A DNA stretch of 51,194 nucleotides from positions 1-51,194 of the forward strand of contig NZ_QXQQ01000010.1 in assembly GCF_003660285.1 (NCBI RefSeq), written 5' to 3'. Shown here in pieces: positions 15,649 through 25,744 of this stretch. The notes under the pieces were generated by a model. It was not told the DNA's origin and made no database searches. It was given only the letters and a program-made list of their open reading frames with translations. Source of the DNA: Helicobacter labacensis. GTDB taxonomy: Bacteria; Campylobacterota; Campylobacteria; Campylobacterales; Helicobacteraceae. Numbering within the stretch: the first letter of the stretch is position 1; each line of letters begins with the position of its first letter. The position numbers and the translations under genes are program-made.

Positions 15649-17364
15649 CTAGATCGCATATTGCTTGAAAAAGGCGTGCAAGCGCGTGTAAATCTCCTCT
15701 GTGCGCGCCTCTATGTCGGTTTGTAGCCAATCGCTTTGGGGGAGTTTGGCTAAATCTTGGGCTTCTAGGAATTTGGATTTAGCGTATTGGGCTTTTTTAT
15801 CATCAAAATACCCATTGCTGGCTTTGATATTAAGGGGTTTTTCTAGCAATATTTTATTGCCAATGGATTCGATAAAGGGCTTGGCTTTGATCTTGTCCCA
15901 GCCGGTGTAATTTTTGCGCCACTGCGTGGTTTGGGGGAAGATGTGCTCGATCTCGCGTTTCTCGCACCCCTCTAGTATTTGCTGTGGGTATTTTAAATAT
16001 AAATTGAGGGCTAGCAGGGCTTTGGTGAGTTTTTTGCTGGATTGCGCGCCATCAAATTGGGCGCGGAAAGTGCGGTTGTTCTTTGTGCAGAGAAGTTTAC
16101 CCGCCAAAATATCCTGACTTTGGGCTTGGAAATCCATAGTGCCACTTTGGTATAAGGAAGTGTAGGCGTTGTGAATCAAAGTCTTGAGCTTAATGGTGTT
16201 TTTGCTGATCGTATAGAGCAAGAAATGTGCGCACAGACGCATTAAAAGTTCCTCATGGTTTTTGAGATAATCCTTACCCCTATCTAGGCAATACATGTAG
16301 TAAGCGCAATCTAAATATTTCCAATGTTCGTTATCGATAAGTCCTAGGACACTATAAAACTGCTTCGATCGAAGAGTATAGCGACTTCCTGCATACCAAT
16401 ACTGCTTGATCTTGGTAATGTTTTGCATGACAACGCCATCTTTTAAAATCCCCCTGTGTTTATCAAGAAAAAAAGATCGCAAGCTAATTTCACGGCTTTT
16501 ATCTTTATGTTGGGCGCGCACCACATGCATGCAGAGTCTAAATAGAAATTCCATATTAGTTTTATACTCCAACTCTTTCCATTGTTGGAGAAACTCTTGG
16601 CGTTCTTGATCTTTTTTGTGGGCGAAAATCACGCTCCTAAAAATGTCTACATCCCTCAAGGGAAGCCCGCGATCATTTAAGGTGTTGAAGACACGCAAAG
16701 CGTATTCAAAACGCCTCTCTTCATCATGCCCCTCGCATTCCACAGGAAGCACAATGCAACCATGCAACACACACACGCAAAGATCGCAAAAATCATCGGG
16801 ATATTCTTTAGCGAATTCATCTAATTGTTGGCAAAAATAGTGGTAATTCTTCTCATAATTAGAGATAATCTCCCCCTCCTCCTCCTGCACCAACCCCTTG
16901 TTTTGTAAAATGTCCTGCAATATTCTCCCCCCCACATCGCCCAATGCCTCACTGCGTAAATTAGGGGTGTTATAATGGGGGTTGCCCGTGATTTTATCAA
17001 TATCCCATAAACAAGAAGCGATGTCATCGATAAGTCTTTTACTCTTAGCGTTATTGCCACTAACCAGCTTGGTATGCATCGCCTTGAGGAGTAACATTAA
17101 GGTCGTGGTGCGCTGTTGCCCATCGACGATGTGCTGTTCTCTATTGAGCGGATACATCACCATAGAACCTAGAAAATAAGGGTTTTCCTCAAAAAGATGA
17201 GGGCTGTTTTCTTTGCCATCTAAAAAGAACGCCAAAATATCTTCCCAAAGCTGTTCGCACTGCTCTTCTTCCCAGACATAGGGTCTTTGGTAGGGGGGAA
17301 TCACAAACTTATTTTTAGAGAGATGCTCCAAGACACTCTTTTGCTCTGTTTTCATTGTAATCAC
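15649..17364 (-). CDS. DUF262/DUF1524 protein, GmrSD-like type IV restriction or defence nuclease
   Basis: 571 residues in one chain. The N-terminal half is DUF262: FVIPPYQRPYVWEEEQ near residue 20 and IVDGQQRTTTL at 79-89, the ParB/Srx-like nucleotide-binding motif of GmrS. The C-terminal part is DUF1524 with an HNH-type EIEHIFPQ near residue 471 and IGNKILLEKPLNIKASN about 30 residues later. GmrSD enzymes cut DNA carrying glucosylated hydroxymethylcytosine, and relatives occur in BrxU and other phage defence systems. The GTG start at 17364 has AAAGGAGG five bases upstream. It stands alone between conserved genes, which fits a laterally gained defence gene. The modification recognised is unknown. 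Confidence 0.85.
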   Translation of the reverse strand: MITMKTEQKSVLEHLSKNKFVIPPYQRPYVWEEEQCEQLWEDILAFFLDGKENSPHLFEENPYFLGSMVMYPLNREQHIVDGQQRTTTLMLLLKAMHTKLVSGNNAKSKRLIDDIASCLWDIDKITGNPHYNTPNLRSEALGDVGGRILQDILQNKGLVQEEEGEIISNYEKNYHYFCQQLDEFAKEYPDDFCDLCVCVLHGCIVLPVECEGHDEERRFEYALRVFNTLNDRGLPLRDVDIFRSVIFAHKKDQERQEFLQQWKELEYKTNMEFLFRLCMHVVRAQHKDKSREISLRSFFLDKHRGILKDGVVMQNITKIKQYWYAGSRYTLRSKQFYSVLGLIDNEHWKYLDCAYYMYCLDRGKDYLKNHEELLMRLCAHFLLYTISKNTIKLKTLIHNAYTSLYQSGTMDFQAQSQDILAGKLLCTKNNRTFRAQFDGAQSSKKLTKALLALNLYLKYPQQILEGCEKREIEHIFPQTTQWRKNYTGWDKIKAKPFIESIGNKILLEKPLNIKASNGYFDDKKAQYAKSKFLEAQDLAKLPQSDWLQTDIEARTEEIYTRLHAFFKQYAI

Positions 17365-17538
17365 AAGTGCCTCCTTTAGCCAAGTAAGCCATGCTAATGC
17401 GCCCTTGCTTAAAGCGCACTTACTAAGCGCGCCCCCTAAATCCTACAAACTTGACTACACACACCAAAATAAGGAGTCAGCAGCAAGGATCATAAGCCCT
17501 TTTAGCGCGCTTTTGGGCACTAAAAGAGGTGGAATTAC

Positions 17539-18843
17539 TCAAATCCCCATGCCCTTAGCCACCTTAGAGCCAGCGACTTTAATTTTTTCCATAGAGTCTT
17601 TGCTCTCACAAGAGAGCGCGACTGTTTTGTCTGCCTCCTGTGTCCCCGCATCGATGTTAACCACCACTTGCGCGGTGATTTCAAAAATCGCGCTAATAAT
17701 GCCCCCAATTTCTGCTACCGATTTGCCTGTGCGCTCGGCTAATTTGCGCACTTCATCAGCCACCACCGCAAAACCTCTGCCATGCTCACCTGCCCGGGCG
17801 GCTTCAATGGCGGCATTGAGGGCTAATAAATTGGTTTGATCGGCGATGTCCTTAATGGTCTGGGTGATGCTAGAAATGGATTCAGATTGGCTTTTGAGCG
17901 TGCTCACTAGGTCCGCGCTGTTTTTCATGGTCTCTGCTACGCCTTGGATACTCTGCGTGGTTTTTTCGATCACCGCGACTCCATGGTCGGTCAAGTCTTG
18001 ATTTTCTTTGATCAAATCTAAGGTCATTAGAATCTTTTCCTCTTTGGGGGTTACATCCCAAGCAAATTTGATAATCTTGTAAATCTTGCCCTCAGTGTTA
18101 AAAACCGGGTTATAACTGGCTTCTAAATACACCTTTTTCCCCTTTTTATTGAGGCGCACAAAGGTGCCACGGGTAAAGTCCCCAGCGATTAAGCGATCCC
18201 AAAAGGCTTCGTATTCCGGGCTTTTCACATACTCAGATTCACAAAACATGGCATGCTTCTTCCCCTTGATTTCCTCTAGACTATAGCCCATGAGGTCTAA
18301 AAAGTTGTCATTAGCCATGAGGACTTGGCGTTCTGTGTCAAACTCAATTAGAGCCATGCTCACCAAAGCGGCGTTGTAGATGGATTTCAAGTCATTGAGC
18401 TCGAGAATTTTACTGGTTACATCTGTGGCGAATTTCACCACCTTGATAACCTTGCCTTGCGCGTCTAAAATGGGGTTATAGGTGGCTTCTAAGTAAAGGG
18501 GTTTTTTCTCTTTAGTGAGGCGTTTGAAAGTGCCTATTTTGAAAAGCCCATTGGCTAAATCTTGCCAAGCATGCGCGTATTTAGGGGAACGCACAGATTC
18601 AGGATCGCAAAACATGCTGTGGTGCTTGCCCCTCACTTCTTCCAAGCTATAGCCCATGAGCCTTAAAAAGTTATCATTGGCTTCGAGCACCACCCCAGAG
18701 GGGTCAAATGCGATCACGGCCATGGATTTATGGATAGCTGTAAAAATGCCCTCTAAATCGGCGTTCTTTGTGCGCAGCGCAACGATGAGCTGTTCTTGTT
18801 CTGCGCTGTGTTGTTGCTGGTGCCCCACATTGAAAAAACCCAT
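17539..18843 (-). CDS. Soluble methyl-accepting chemotaxis protein with two PAS domains
   Basis: 434 residues, no membrane segment. PAS domain 1 is about residues 20-140 and PAS domain 2 about 145-265. Both contain the [27 protein letters not shown] pattern and an xYLEAxYNPxxxxxGKxxKxxKFAxDVT end, so they are duplicates of each other. The MCP signalling hairpin tip is at 338-372 ([20 protein letters not shown]). The layout resembles BdlA/Aer-like cytoplasmic energy or redox sensors that act on CheA-CheW. The signalling domain is short after the tip, as in other small cytoplasmic receptors. AGGAGG lies just before the ATG. The ligand or cofactor is unknown. Confidence 0.88.
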   Translation of the reverse strand: MGFFNVGHQQQHSAEQEQLIVALRTKNADLEGIFTAIHKSMAVIAFDPSGVVLEANDNFLRLMGYSLEEVRGKHHSMFCDPESVRSPKYAHAWQDLANGLFKIGTFKRLTKEKKPLYLEATYNPILDAQGKVIKVVKFATDVTSKILELNDLKSIYNAALVSMALIEFDTERQVLMANDNFLDLMGYSLEEIKGKKHAMFCESEYVKSPEYEAFWDRLIAGDFTRGTFVRLNKKGKKVYLEASYNPVFNTEGKIYKIIKFAWDVTPKEEKILMTLDLIKENQDLTDHGVAVIEKTTQSIQGVAETMKNSADLVSTLKSQSESISSITQTIKDIADQTNLLALNAAIEAARAGEHGRGFAVVADEVRKLAERTGKSVAEIGGIISAIFEITAQVVVNIDAGTQEADKTVALSCESKDSMEKIKVAGSKVAKGMGI

Positions 18844-18993
18844 GCTAGCCTCCTAAAATGATTTTACTTTTGAGAATTTTAGCTAGAAAGTCGTTATAGA
18901 AATCTTATAAGCGCGCAAAGATAAAATACGGAGGGATACGCACAACTTCAAAGGGCAATACAGGAGTAAAGGATCTCTGCTTTACCAAACCTC

Positions 18994-20235
18994 TCAATGC
19001 GGGGTTTTGTGCTTAAAGCCCCAAAATACCAATACCGCCACCACATTAGCCACAGCCAGAAAGATAATGGCAAAAAATAGAATGTAGTCGTGGTTAGCAG
19101 ACATATCTGGGTAAAAATGCTTGCCTAAGGTCTTTGCACCATCCACAATGGGAGTGATCAAAATCCATGCCAGAAACCCAGAGAGCAAAGCACTCATGCT
19201 ATGCCAGGATAGGAAGGTAGTCTTTTGAGCTTCAGGAGCGCAAGCCTGCCAATAGGCTAGATCAATGGCATCAACAATCACTTCTAGGATACTGCAAAGT
19301 ATTAAAAAGGGGACAATCGCCCAAAAATTGATGGGTAAAATTTTAGTGAGCACCAGCACAAAAGCAATGATGAGCACAAAGCCTTGAGAGAGAGTTAGCA
19401 AAAGCACGGCGCGAACTTTGCGCTTTACATTGCCAATAGCCGAGATGATGAAACTCCTCCCTAAAGACCCCGCTGTCAGCAAGCCTATTAAAAGCCCCGT
19501 AATCTCAGAAGAAAAGAGATCGATGCTCACGGGCAAGATGATTTTATTAGCGATCCCAGCAAAGATATTGGCGATTAAAGCAAAAATAGCATAAGCAAAA
19601 ATGGGGTGGGATCGCAAAATCTTAAACCCCCCTAGAAAGGAGACACTGGGGGTTGTGGCTACTGGGCTTGAGTTACTATTCTTAGCCCATAGCCAATCTA
19701 TACAACACAAAAACGCAAGCAGGGCGCACCCTAGTTGGATCAAAGCTAGATTAGCGATGCCCAAAGGTTTTAATAAGAACCCCGCTAGAATGGGGGCGAT
19801 GAGAGTGGCGCTAAAATAGGAGGCTTTGATCAAACCATTGACGCGCTCGTAATTCTTAGATGTAGCAAAGGACATTTGTATACTCTTGCTTGCAGGTCCT
19901 AGCAACGCCCCTCCCACACCATGAATCACGAGGATCAAAATTAGAAAATAAAAATTCATCTGCGCTTTTAAAATGAAATATTGCATGACGCTTAAGGCGA
20001 TCAAACAGAGACGAAATATTTGCACGCTGAATTTGGGGTTATAACGCTCCATGAGCGCGCCCACTTTGGGCAAAAATGGCAGGGCAATCAAGGAAGATAA
20101 CATCATAAAAAAGCCCAGTTGGGCGAATTGGGCAATGGAGCCCGAGCTTTCATAGACCCATAACATCAGCCCTACGCTAAAGATAGAACCCCCTAGTGCG
20201 TAGATGAAGATAGAGAACAAATAGCGTAGTAACAC
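18994..20235 (-). CDS. Major facilitator superfamily transporter
   Basis: 413 residues with about 12 hydrophobic segments and a central loop near residues 185-205. The start region IFIYALGGSIFSVGLMLWVYE and the following LPKVGALMERYNPK loop are of the MFS_1/MFS_3 drug or siderophore exporter type. It begins at GTG with AAAGGTCG upstream. Substrate unknown. It stands alone on the minus strand downstream of the tautomerase gene. Confidence 0.8.
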   Translation of the reverse strand: MLLRYLFSIFIYALGGSIFSVGLMLWVYESSGSIAQFAQLGFFMMLSSLIALPFLPKVGALMERYNPKFSVQIFRLCLIALSVMQYFILKAQMNFYFLILILVIHGVGGALLGPASKSIQMSFATSKNYERVNGLIKASYFSATLIAPILAGFLLKPLGIANLALIQLGCALLAFLCCIDWLWAKNSNSSPVATTPSVSFLGGFKILRSHPIFAYAIFALIANIFAGIANKIILPVSIDLFSSEITGLLIGLLTAGSLGRSFIISAIGNVKRKVRAVLLLTLSQGFVLIIAFVLVLTKILPINFWAIVPFLILCSILEVIVDAIDLAYWQACAPEAQKTTFLSWHSMSALLSGFLAWILITPIVDGAKTLGKHFYPDMSANHDYILFFAIIFLAVANVVAVLVFWGFKHKTPH

Positions 20236-20272
20236 TAAGCGACCTTTGAGCCATCATTAAAAAGTAGACTCT

Positions 20273-20290
20273 CCCGTGGATGAACACGGG
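20273..20290 (-). terminator. Possible terminator hairpin after the tautomerase gene
   Basis: CCCGTG-6 bases-CACGGG, a perfect 6 bp GC-rich stem 20 bases past the tautomerase stop. On the minus strand a T5 run follows only about 12 bases later, so termination is uncertain; it could equally be in the leader of the MFS gene. Confidence 0.35.
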
Positions 20291-20311
20291 CTTGTTGGTG
20301 GTGGATGGACA

Positions 20312-20515
20312 TCACTGCCCTTGGCGCACCCGCGTAATACTTTGTCCCCCCAAGCCATAATTATCCGTGTCGATCTCTTCAATGATCACCACGGTAGAAG
20401 CCTTGTTTTTATTGAGGACTTGGACTAATACATCTGTAACCCCGGCGATCAACGCCTCTTTTTGCTCTTTAGTGGGACCATCTTCTTTAGTGATTTTAAT
20501 GTTGACAAAGGGCAC
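20312..20515 (-). CDS. dmpI: 4-oxalocrotonate tautomerase family protein
   Basis: 67 residues beginning M-P-F-V-N-I-K; the proline exposed after removal of Met is the catalytic base of this superfamily. It keeps the compact beta-alpha-beta fold and a C-terminal GLGGQSITRVRQ. Related to HP0924 (DmpI) of H. pylori. Physiological substrate unknown. The GTG start follows AAGGAGAGATC. Confidence 0.9.
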   Translation of the reverse strand: MPFVNIKITKEDGPTKEQKEALIAGVTDVLVQVLNKNKASTVVIIEEIDTDNYGLGGQSITRVRQGQ

Positions 20516-20587
20516 GATCTCTCCTTAGCAAGCCATTAGACATGATTCTAACATTTGCATGTTAATGGCGCACAAGATTTATCTATC

Positions 20588-20755
20588 ATGAAAACGCGGA
20601 TTCTCGCCTGCTTTTTTAATAATCTGCCCCGGGCATGGGCGTGGCGTTTTTTAGCGGGGTTGGCTTCTAGGGCTTTGGTGGTGTTGGCTACTCCTTTGTC
20701 CTTAAGTCTTGTTAAGAGAAAAGCGATCGAGCGCGATCGGCTAGATAAAAATTAA
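20588..20755 (+). CDS. Doubtful small ORF in a 300-base gap
   Basis: 55 codons from ATG 20588: a basic N-terminus, a hydrophobic middle (LAGLASRALVVLATPLSLSL) and a charged tail, like a small single-span membrane protein. There is no clear ribosome binding site and I recognise no relative. This is the only coding signal in the 20516-20815 gap, which otherwise holds the promoter side of the tautomerase gene and a near-palindromic TTAATGATAATTAA at about 20752-20765. Confidence 0.25.
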   Translation: MKTRILACFFNNLPRAWAWRFLAGLASRALVVLATPLSLSLVKRKAIERDRLDKN

Positions 20756-20815
20756 TGATAATTAAATACCCGTGTATCTCTTGTGGCAATTAGACAAATA
20801 ACCTGCCGGTTAGCA

Positions 20816-22291
20816 TCAATGTAATTTCTGCCACTTCTCTAACGCTAAAGTTGCATCCTTGTTCCCAAACTCCACCGCTTTTTTCAAATATTCTAACCCT
20901 TGTTGTTCGTCTTTGGCTGTGCCCAAACCCTCTAAATAGGCTTGAGCTAGAGCATAAAGAGTTTTGCCTAGAGTTTGGGTATCTATTTTAGATTGTTTAG
21001 CGCGCTTATAGTCAAAGTCGCTAGGGTGTAAGAGTTTAAGATCACACACTTTATAATGCGAATCAATGTTCAAGCTCAGTTGCCACTTATCGCTCGTGTC
21101 GTGTTCAAATTTTGTTCCCGAAGCGGGCATGCACCCTTTGGCAAATAACAAGATATTTTGATACAACTTGAATTTAGAGGCGGAGGGATCGCCCTGCTCG
21201 ATAACATGGCGTGCTTTTAACGCGTGGGTGTTGATCAAAAAAGCGAGCTGGTAAAACGCATAAAAAGCGCGATTGGCTAAATCATTGAAAGTTTGGTGCG
21301 CATAATTATCAGCCACAGAGCGATCCACTGTCCAGAGAATCTCACCATTCCACATTGGCATGCGATAATAACCACTCAACACATAGCGCAATCCTAAAAA
21401 ACGATCAAAACCCAAGCCGTAGTAAAGACCTGCTTGGTTAAAGTCCTGCTTCACTCCCTTGCCCTCAAAATATAAATCAGCCAAGAGAAAGGTTCCCATA
21501 ATGCTGTGCAAATTGCTAGCTTGGCTATACAGCCTAGCAGCCCTTTTGTAATCTTGGCGCTTCTTGGCTTGCTTGGCTAGTTCTAGTAAGCGATCCATAT
21601 CTTTAAGCGCGTCTTGGTTTTGCAAATCCACGGCACTTGCTAAAAATTGCTGGGCTTTTTTAGGGTTTTTGGGCACGATTTTGCCCTTTTTATAAGCCTT
21701 GCCCACATAGTAAAGCGCATCGCTTAATTGAGGAATGTCCTCAAAGCGATTCCACCCATAGTCATAAGAGGAGTAGGAGCCAAGTAACTTAAGACACCGC
21801 TTGTGTCCAAAGCGCCAATCTTTAGAGATAGGATAGCAGGCATTATCAGCCTTATAGACCAATACTCTTTGGTAGAGATCAAAGGCTTTTTTAGGGTTTT
21901 TGGGTGTCCCTAAACCCTTAGCATACATGCCCGCTAATTTAAAGCCCGCGCGTATTGCGGCCTCATACTCATAAGAACCATCCCCCACTGTGTAACCTTG
22001 TGGAATGGGACCTATAAAATTTAAGATAGCCTGCTGGTAGTAAAATTTGGCTTTGGCATAATTACGCTTTATCCCCCCATCCCCAGCCAAATAGCGATCT
22101 GCCAAAAACTCTGCCCCCATCGCGCTGCCCGCTTGATTGAGCTTGTGGTATATCCTCAGCGCTTTTTTATACTCCTTATTGTCAAAGGCGATCCAACCAT
22201 CTTTCATCATGTATTCATAGGATGTTGGGCTAGATTTAGCCCACCCTACACTTAAAAACACCCACAATGCCCACAACACCCCTTTGAACAC
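20816..22291 (-). CDS. Secreted Sel1-repeat protein
   Basis: 491 residues with a signal peptide (MFKGVLWALWVFLSVGWAKS) and Sel1-like repeats of the form A-x-x-x-Y-x-x-A-x-x-x-G, for example MGAEFLADRYLAGDGGIKRN, LAGMYAKGLGTPKNPKKAF, ALAQAYLEGLGTAKDEQQ. The fold is a solenoid of alpha-hairpins used for protein binding; Helicobacter secretes several such proteins (Hcp family). This one is longer than usual and poor in cysteine. The start is GTG with AGGACG upstream. It is divergent from hrcA. Confidence 0.8.
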   Translation of the reverse strand: MFKGVLWALWVFLSVGWAKSSPTSYEYMMKDGWIAFDNKEYKKALRIYHKLNQAGSAMGAEFLADRYLAGDGGIKRNYAKAKFYYQQAILNFIGPIPQGYTVGDGSYEYEAAIRAGFKLAGMYAKGLGTPKNPKKAFDLYQRVLVYKADNACYPISKDWRFGHKRCLKLLGSYSSYDYGWNRFEDIPQLSDALYYVGKAYKKGKIVPKNPKKAQQFLASAVDLQNQDALKDMDRLLELAKQAKKRQDYKRAARLYSQASNLHSIMGTFLLADLYFEGKGVKQDFNQAGLYYGLGFDRFLGLRYVLSGYYRMPMWNGEILWTVDRSVADNYAHQTFNDLANRAFYAFYQLAFLINTHALKARHVIEQGDPSASKFKLYQNILLFAKGCMPASGTKFEHDTSDKWQLSLNIDSHYKVCDLKLLHPSDFDYKRAKQSKIDTQTLGKTLYALAQAYLEGLGTAKDEQQGLEYLKKAVEFGNKDATLALEKWQKLH

Positions 22292-22430
22292 AATGCGTCC
22301 TTTTTGCGCGCATTATAACTAAAGCAGACAAATTTCAAATCTACTTATAAACTAGAAAGTATTTTAAATATATTACTTTATTAAAGTTTAGTCTATATAT
22401 ATAAAGTTATGGGATAAAAATCCCTAAATT

Positions 22431-22457
22431 TTAGCAATATTTGAAAAGTAATGCTAA
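22431..22457 (+). promoter_or_regulatory. CIRCE-like operator for HrcA
   Basis: TTAGCAATA-N9-TAATGCTAA keeps the 9-9-9 geometry of CIRCE (TTAGCACTC-N9-GAGTGCTAA), with the outer TTAGCA/TGCTAA arms intact and the inner three bases changed. It ends 18 bases upstream of the hrcA -10, so bound HrcA would block RNA polymerase. This implies autoregulation of hrcA-grpE-dnaK. Confidence 0.65.
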
Positions 22458-22475
22458 ATTTTGCAAATTTCATGC

Positions 22476-22481
22476 TATAAT
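22476..22481 (+). promoter_or_regulatory. -10 box of hrcA-grpE-dnaK
   Basis: TGCTATAATGCGC: consensus TATAAT 36 bases before the hrcA ATG, in an AT-rich region. AAGAAAGG is the ribosome binding site. Confidence 0.65.
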
Positions 22482-22517
22482 GCGCTTGGTTTAAAACATG
22501 GCAAGAAAGGTTAGTGA

Positions 22518-23360
22518 ATGGGTGCTAAAAAAGAGTGGCTCTTAGAAGCGTGCATTAGAGCGTATTTGAATAGCCACACGCCCATTGGCTCAGAGAGTTT
22601 GCGCCTCTTTTTACGCGCCCACCAAAATAAGCATATCTCCTCAGCGACCATCCGCAACCACTTCAAACGGCTCACCAAACAAGGGGTGTTGTGCCAAAGC
22701 CATAGCAGTGCGGGGCGCATCCCCACAAATCAAGCACTCAAGGATTATTGGCGCGCCAAACTCAACCCCTATACCCCCCTAGAGGTGGATTTGAGTCGTT
22801 TGGAACAAGCCAGCGCGCGCTATGGGATTTGTAGCATTGTGGAACTCTATGAAAAGGCGCGCTTGCAAGCCGTGCACAACCACGCGCACAAGTGGTTGAT
22901 CTTGGATTTTGGGGCGTTGCAAATCTCTTTGGACTACCACAGGAAATTAGAGGGCTTTATCAGCGCGCTAATTGGGCTAGAATGCCAAGCGATTCGCCAG
23001 ATCGCCCTCTCTGTGTGCGCCATGCGCTTGGCTAGGCAGATCGAGCATTTCTACCAAAAGCGGCTTTATTTTGGGTTGGGGTTTTTGATCCCCTTGAGCG
23101 CTCAAGGGGATCAAGGGCTTTTGCTAGAGATGTTGGGGGGGCGCATTTTTAGGTATTTAAAAGAGGGCTTGTATTTTGAAAGTCTATTGCCCTTGGTTTT
23201 TTGGGGGTGTTGCAACCCATTAAAACCCAAGGGGAGGAGACAAAAATGCTATGCGTGGGGGGGTTGGAGCAGAATTTTGAGGGCTTCTACCACGCCATCG
23301 CGCATGCATCTTAATAAAGGGAGAACATGGAAGAACAACCAGAAGAAACACAGCAACTAG
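22518..23360 (+). CDS. hrcA: Heat-inducible transcription repressor HrcA (C-terminus frameshifted)
   Basis: Repressor of class I heat-shock genes through CIRCE. The N-terminal winged-helix region ([42 protein letters not shown]) is intact. Near residue 228 the frame leaves the expected sequence: with one more T in the T6 run at 23197-23202 the protein would read [12 protein letters not shown] and end at 23314 with 265 residues, close to the family length and just before grpE. As written, the last 52 residues are unrelated and the ORF overlaps the grpE start. First gene of hrcA-grpE-dnaK (HP0111-HP0109 order). The domain affected is the C-terminal one that needs GroEL for activity. Confidence 0.85.
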   Translation: MGAKKEWLLEACIRAYLNSHTPIGSESLRLFLRAHQNKHISSATIRNHFKRLTKQGVLCQSHSSAGRIPTNQALKDYWRAKLNPYTPLEVDLSRLEQASARYGICSIVELYEKARLQAVHNHAHKWLILDFGALQISLDYHRKLEGFISALIGLECQAIRQIALSVCAMRLARQIEHFYQKRLYFGLGFLIPLSAQGDQGLLLEMLGGRIFRYLKEGLYFESLLPLVFWGCCNPLKPKGRRQKCYAWGGWSRILRASTTPSRMHLNKGRTWKNNQKKHSN

Positions 23361-23845
23361 AGAGCACCCCTCAAGAGGAGGCACCTCCGCTGGGCATTGA
23401 CTACCAAGCCAAATTCAAAGAGGCGCAGGATTTGTATGTGCGCACCCATGCGGATTTTGAAAATGCCAAGAAAAGGCTAGAGAAAGACAAGGCGATGGCT
23501 TTAGAATACGCCTATGAAAAGATCGCTAGCGATCTCTTGCCCGTGATTGACGCGTTGCATGCCGCCTTGCAGAGCGCGCAAAGAGAGGAGGAAAGCAGAG
23601 AGACACAGCCCATCTCTAAGGGCTTAGAACTCACCTTGCATAAAATGCACGAAGTGTTGGCTAAACATGGCATTGAGTGCGTGGAGTGCGTGGCGGAGTT
23701 TGACCCCAGCGTGCATAATGCGGTCATGCATGTGAGCGCAGAACACAAGCAAGAGGGGGAGATTGTGGAGGTGTTTCAAAAAGGCTACAAATATAAAGAG
23801 CGCTTGTTGCGCCCTGCGATGGTGAGCATCGCTAAAAATACTTAA
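23327..23845 (+). CDS. grpE: Nucleotide exchange factor GrpE
   Basis: 172 residues. An acidic, glutamine-rich N-terminus is followed by a long coiled coil ([19 protein letters not shown]) and the C-terminal beta domain with [20 protein letters not shown] and [18 protein letters not shown], the GrpE signature. It releases ADP from DnaK. The start ATG follows AAAGGGAGAAC. It lies between hrcA and dnaK. Confidence 0.95.
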   Translation: MEEQPEETQQLESTPQEEAPPLGIDYQAKFKEAQDLYVRTHADFENAKKRLEKDKAMALEYAYEKIASDLLPVIDALHAALQSAQREEESRETQPISKGLELTLHKMHEVLAKHGIECVECVAEFDPSVHNAVMHVSAEHKQEGEIVEVFQKGYKYKERLLRPAMVSIAKNT

Positions 23846-23866
23846 TCTTAACACAAAGGATACAAT

Positions 23867-25744
23867 ATGGCAAAAGTGATCGGCATCGATCTAGGCACAA
23901 CCAACTCCGCGATGGCGGTTTATGAGGGCAATGAGGCAAAAATCATCGCCAACAAAGAGGGCAAAAACACCACCCCCTCTATTGTAGCTTTCACAGACAA
24001 GGGAGAGATTTTAGTGGGCGAGAGTGCCAAACGCCAAGCCATCACCAACCCTGAAAAAACAATCTATTCTATCAAGCGCATCATGGGCTTGATGAGCAAT
24101 GAGGACAAAGCCCAAGAGGCAAAAAAACGCCTGCCCTATAAGATTGTGGATCGCAATGGGGCATGCGCCATTGAGATCGCCGGCAAGATCTACACCCCCC
24201 AAGAGATTTCTGCCAAAATTTTGATGAAGCTCAAAGAGGATGCGCAAAGCTACTTGGGCGAAGAAGTCAATGAAGCGGTGATCACCGTGCCCGCTTACTT
24301 TAATGACAGCCAAAGAAAAGCCACCAAAGAGGCAGGCACAATCGCTGGGCTAAATGTCTTGCGCATCATCAACGAGCCCACTTCTGCGGCTTTGGCTTAT
24401 GGCTTGGACAAAAAAGAGTCGGAAAAAATCATGGTCTATGACTTGGGCGGGGGCACTTTTGATGTGACCGTGTTAGAAACCGGGGACAATGTGGTAGAAG
24501 TGCTTGCCACAGGCGGGGATGCGTTTTTGGGCGGGGATGACTTTGACAACCGCATCATTGACTTCATCGCCAAAGAATTTCAAAGCGAAAGCGGGATCGA
24601 CATCAAAAAGGACATCATGGCTTTGCAACGCTTGAAAGAAGCGAGCGAAAACGCCAAAAAGGAGCTCAGTTCGGCTAACGAAACCGAAATCAATTTGCCC
24701 TTCATCACCGCAGATGCCAGCGGACCTAAACACTTGGTGAAAAAACTCAGCCGCGCTAAATTTGAAAGCCTCATTGAGGATCTCATTGAGGAGACCATTA
24801 GCAAGATTGATAGCGTGATCGAAGATGCCGGCTTGAGCAAGGCAGACATCGCTGAGGTGGTGTTGGTGGGCGGTTCTACGCGTATCCCCAAAGTCCAAGA
24901 GAGGGTCAAAAGCTTCATCAACAAAGAGCTCAATAAGTCCGTCAATCCCGATGAAGTTGTGGCGGTAGGAGCGAGCATCCAAGCAGGCGTGCTCAAAGGC
25001 GATGTCAAAGATGTCTTGCTCTTAGATGTGATCCCACTTAGTCTTGGCATTGAAACCTTGGGGGGCGTGATGACAAAGGTCATTGAAAAGGGCACTACCA
25101 TCCCGGCTAAAAAAGCCCAAGTTTTCTCCACGGCTGAGGACAACCAACCCGCCGTCTCTATTCTAGTCTTGCAGGGTGAGAGAGAATTTGCCAAAGACAA
25201 CAAATCTTTGGGCAAATTTGACTTGACCGGGATTGCCCCAGCCCCCCGTGGTGTGCCCCAAATTGAGGTTACCTTTGACATTGATGCCAATGGGATTTTG
25301 ACCGTTTCAGCCAAAGACAAAAATACCGGCAAATCCCAAGAGATCAAAATCTCTGGCTCAAGTGGTTTGAGCGAGAGTGAGATCGAAAAAATGGTCAAAG
25401 ACGCGGAGTTGCACAAAGAGGAGGATGCGCGCCGTAAAGCGGTGGTAGAGGCTAAAAACCAAGCCGAAAGCTTGGCGCACCAAACCAAAAAAAGCCTAGA
25501 GGAGCACAAAGCCAATCTAGAATCTAGCGAGGTGGAGAAAATCCAAGCCGCTTTGGACGACTTAGAGAGCGCGCTCAAGGATGAAAACGCCACCAAAGAG
25601 ATGTTGGAGGCTAAGATGAAGCGCTTGGGCGAGGTTTCAGCCAAACTCACCGAGGCGATGATGAAGAAGGATCAAAACGCCCAGCAAAGCAAGAAAAAAG
25701 ATGAGGATGTGATCGATGCGGAAGTGGAGGACGCTAGAAGGTAG
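23867..25744 (+). CDS. dnaK: Chaperone protein DnaK (Hsp70)
   Basis: 625 residues. The ATPase domain has [10 protein letters not shown], the [15 protein letters not shown] segment, [12 protein letters not shown] and [13 protein letters not shown]; the substrate-binding domain starts after [17 protein letters not shown], and the helical lid ends in [13 protein letters not shown]. It folds and protects proteins with GrpE and DnaJ. Its stop overlaps the convergent glpF stop by 11 bases. ACAAAGGATACA precedes the ATG. Confidence 0.98.
   Translation: MAKVIGIDLGTTNSAMAVYEGNEAKIIANKEGKNTTPSIVAFTDKGEILVGESAKRQAITNPEKTIYSIKRIMGLMSNEDKAQEAKKRLPYKIVDRNGACAIEIAGKIYTPQEISAKILMKLKEDAQSYLGEEVNEAVITVPAYFNDSQRKATKEAGTIAGLNVLRIINEPTSAALAYGLDKKESEKIMVYDLGGGTFDVTVLETGDNVVEVLATGGDAFLGGDDFDNRIIDFIAKEFQSESGIDIKKDIMALQRLKEASENAKKELSSANETEINLPFITADASGPKHLVKKLSRAKFESLIEDLIEETISKIDSVIEDAGLSKADIAEVVLVGGSTRIPKVQERVKSFINKELNKSVNPDEVVAVGASIQAGVLKGDVKDVLLLDVIPLSLGIETLGGVMTKVIEKGTTIPAKKAQVFSTAEDNQPAVSILVLQGEREFAKDNKSLGKFDLTGIAPAPRGVPQIEVTFDIDANGILTVSAKDKNTGKSQEIKISGSSGLSESEIEKMVKDAELHKEEDARRKAVVEAKNQAESLAHQTKKSLEEHKANLESSEVEKIQAALDDLESALKDENATKEMLEAKMKRLGEVSAKLTEAMMKKDQNAQQSKKKDEDVIDAEVEDARR

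Noticed and set aside
20752-20765. Fur-box-like TTAATGATAATTAA
   Set aside because: It lies beyond the 3' end of the Sel1 gene and is not at a promoter; AT-rich chance similarity is likely.
22411-22424. GGGAT-AAAA-ATCCC hairpin upstream of hrcA as a terminator
   Set aside because: It lies between divergent genes with no upstream transcript to end and no following T-run; probably chance or an extra operator.
24580-25650. 356-codon open frame on the minus strand opposite dnaK
   Set aside because: Shadow of the highly biased dnaK coding frame; Ser/Leu-rich with no domain, no ribosome binding site.
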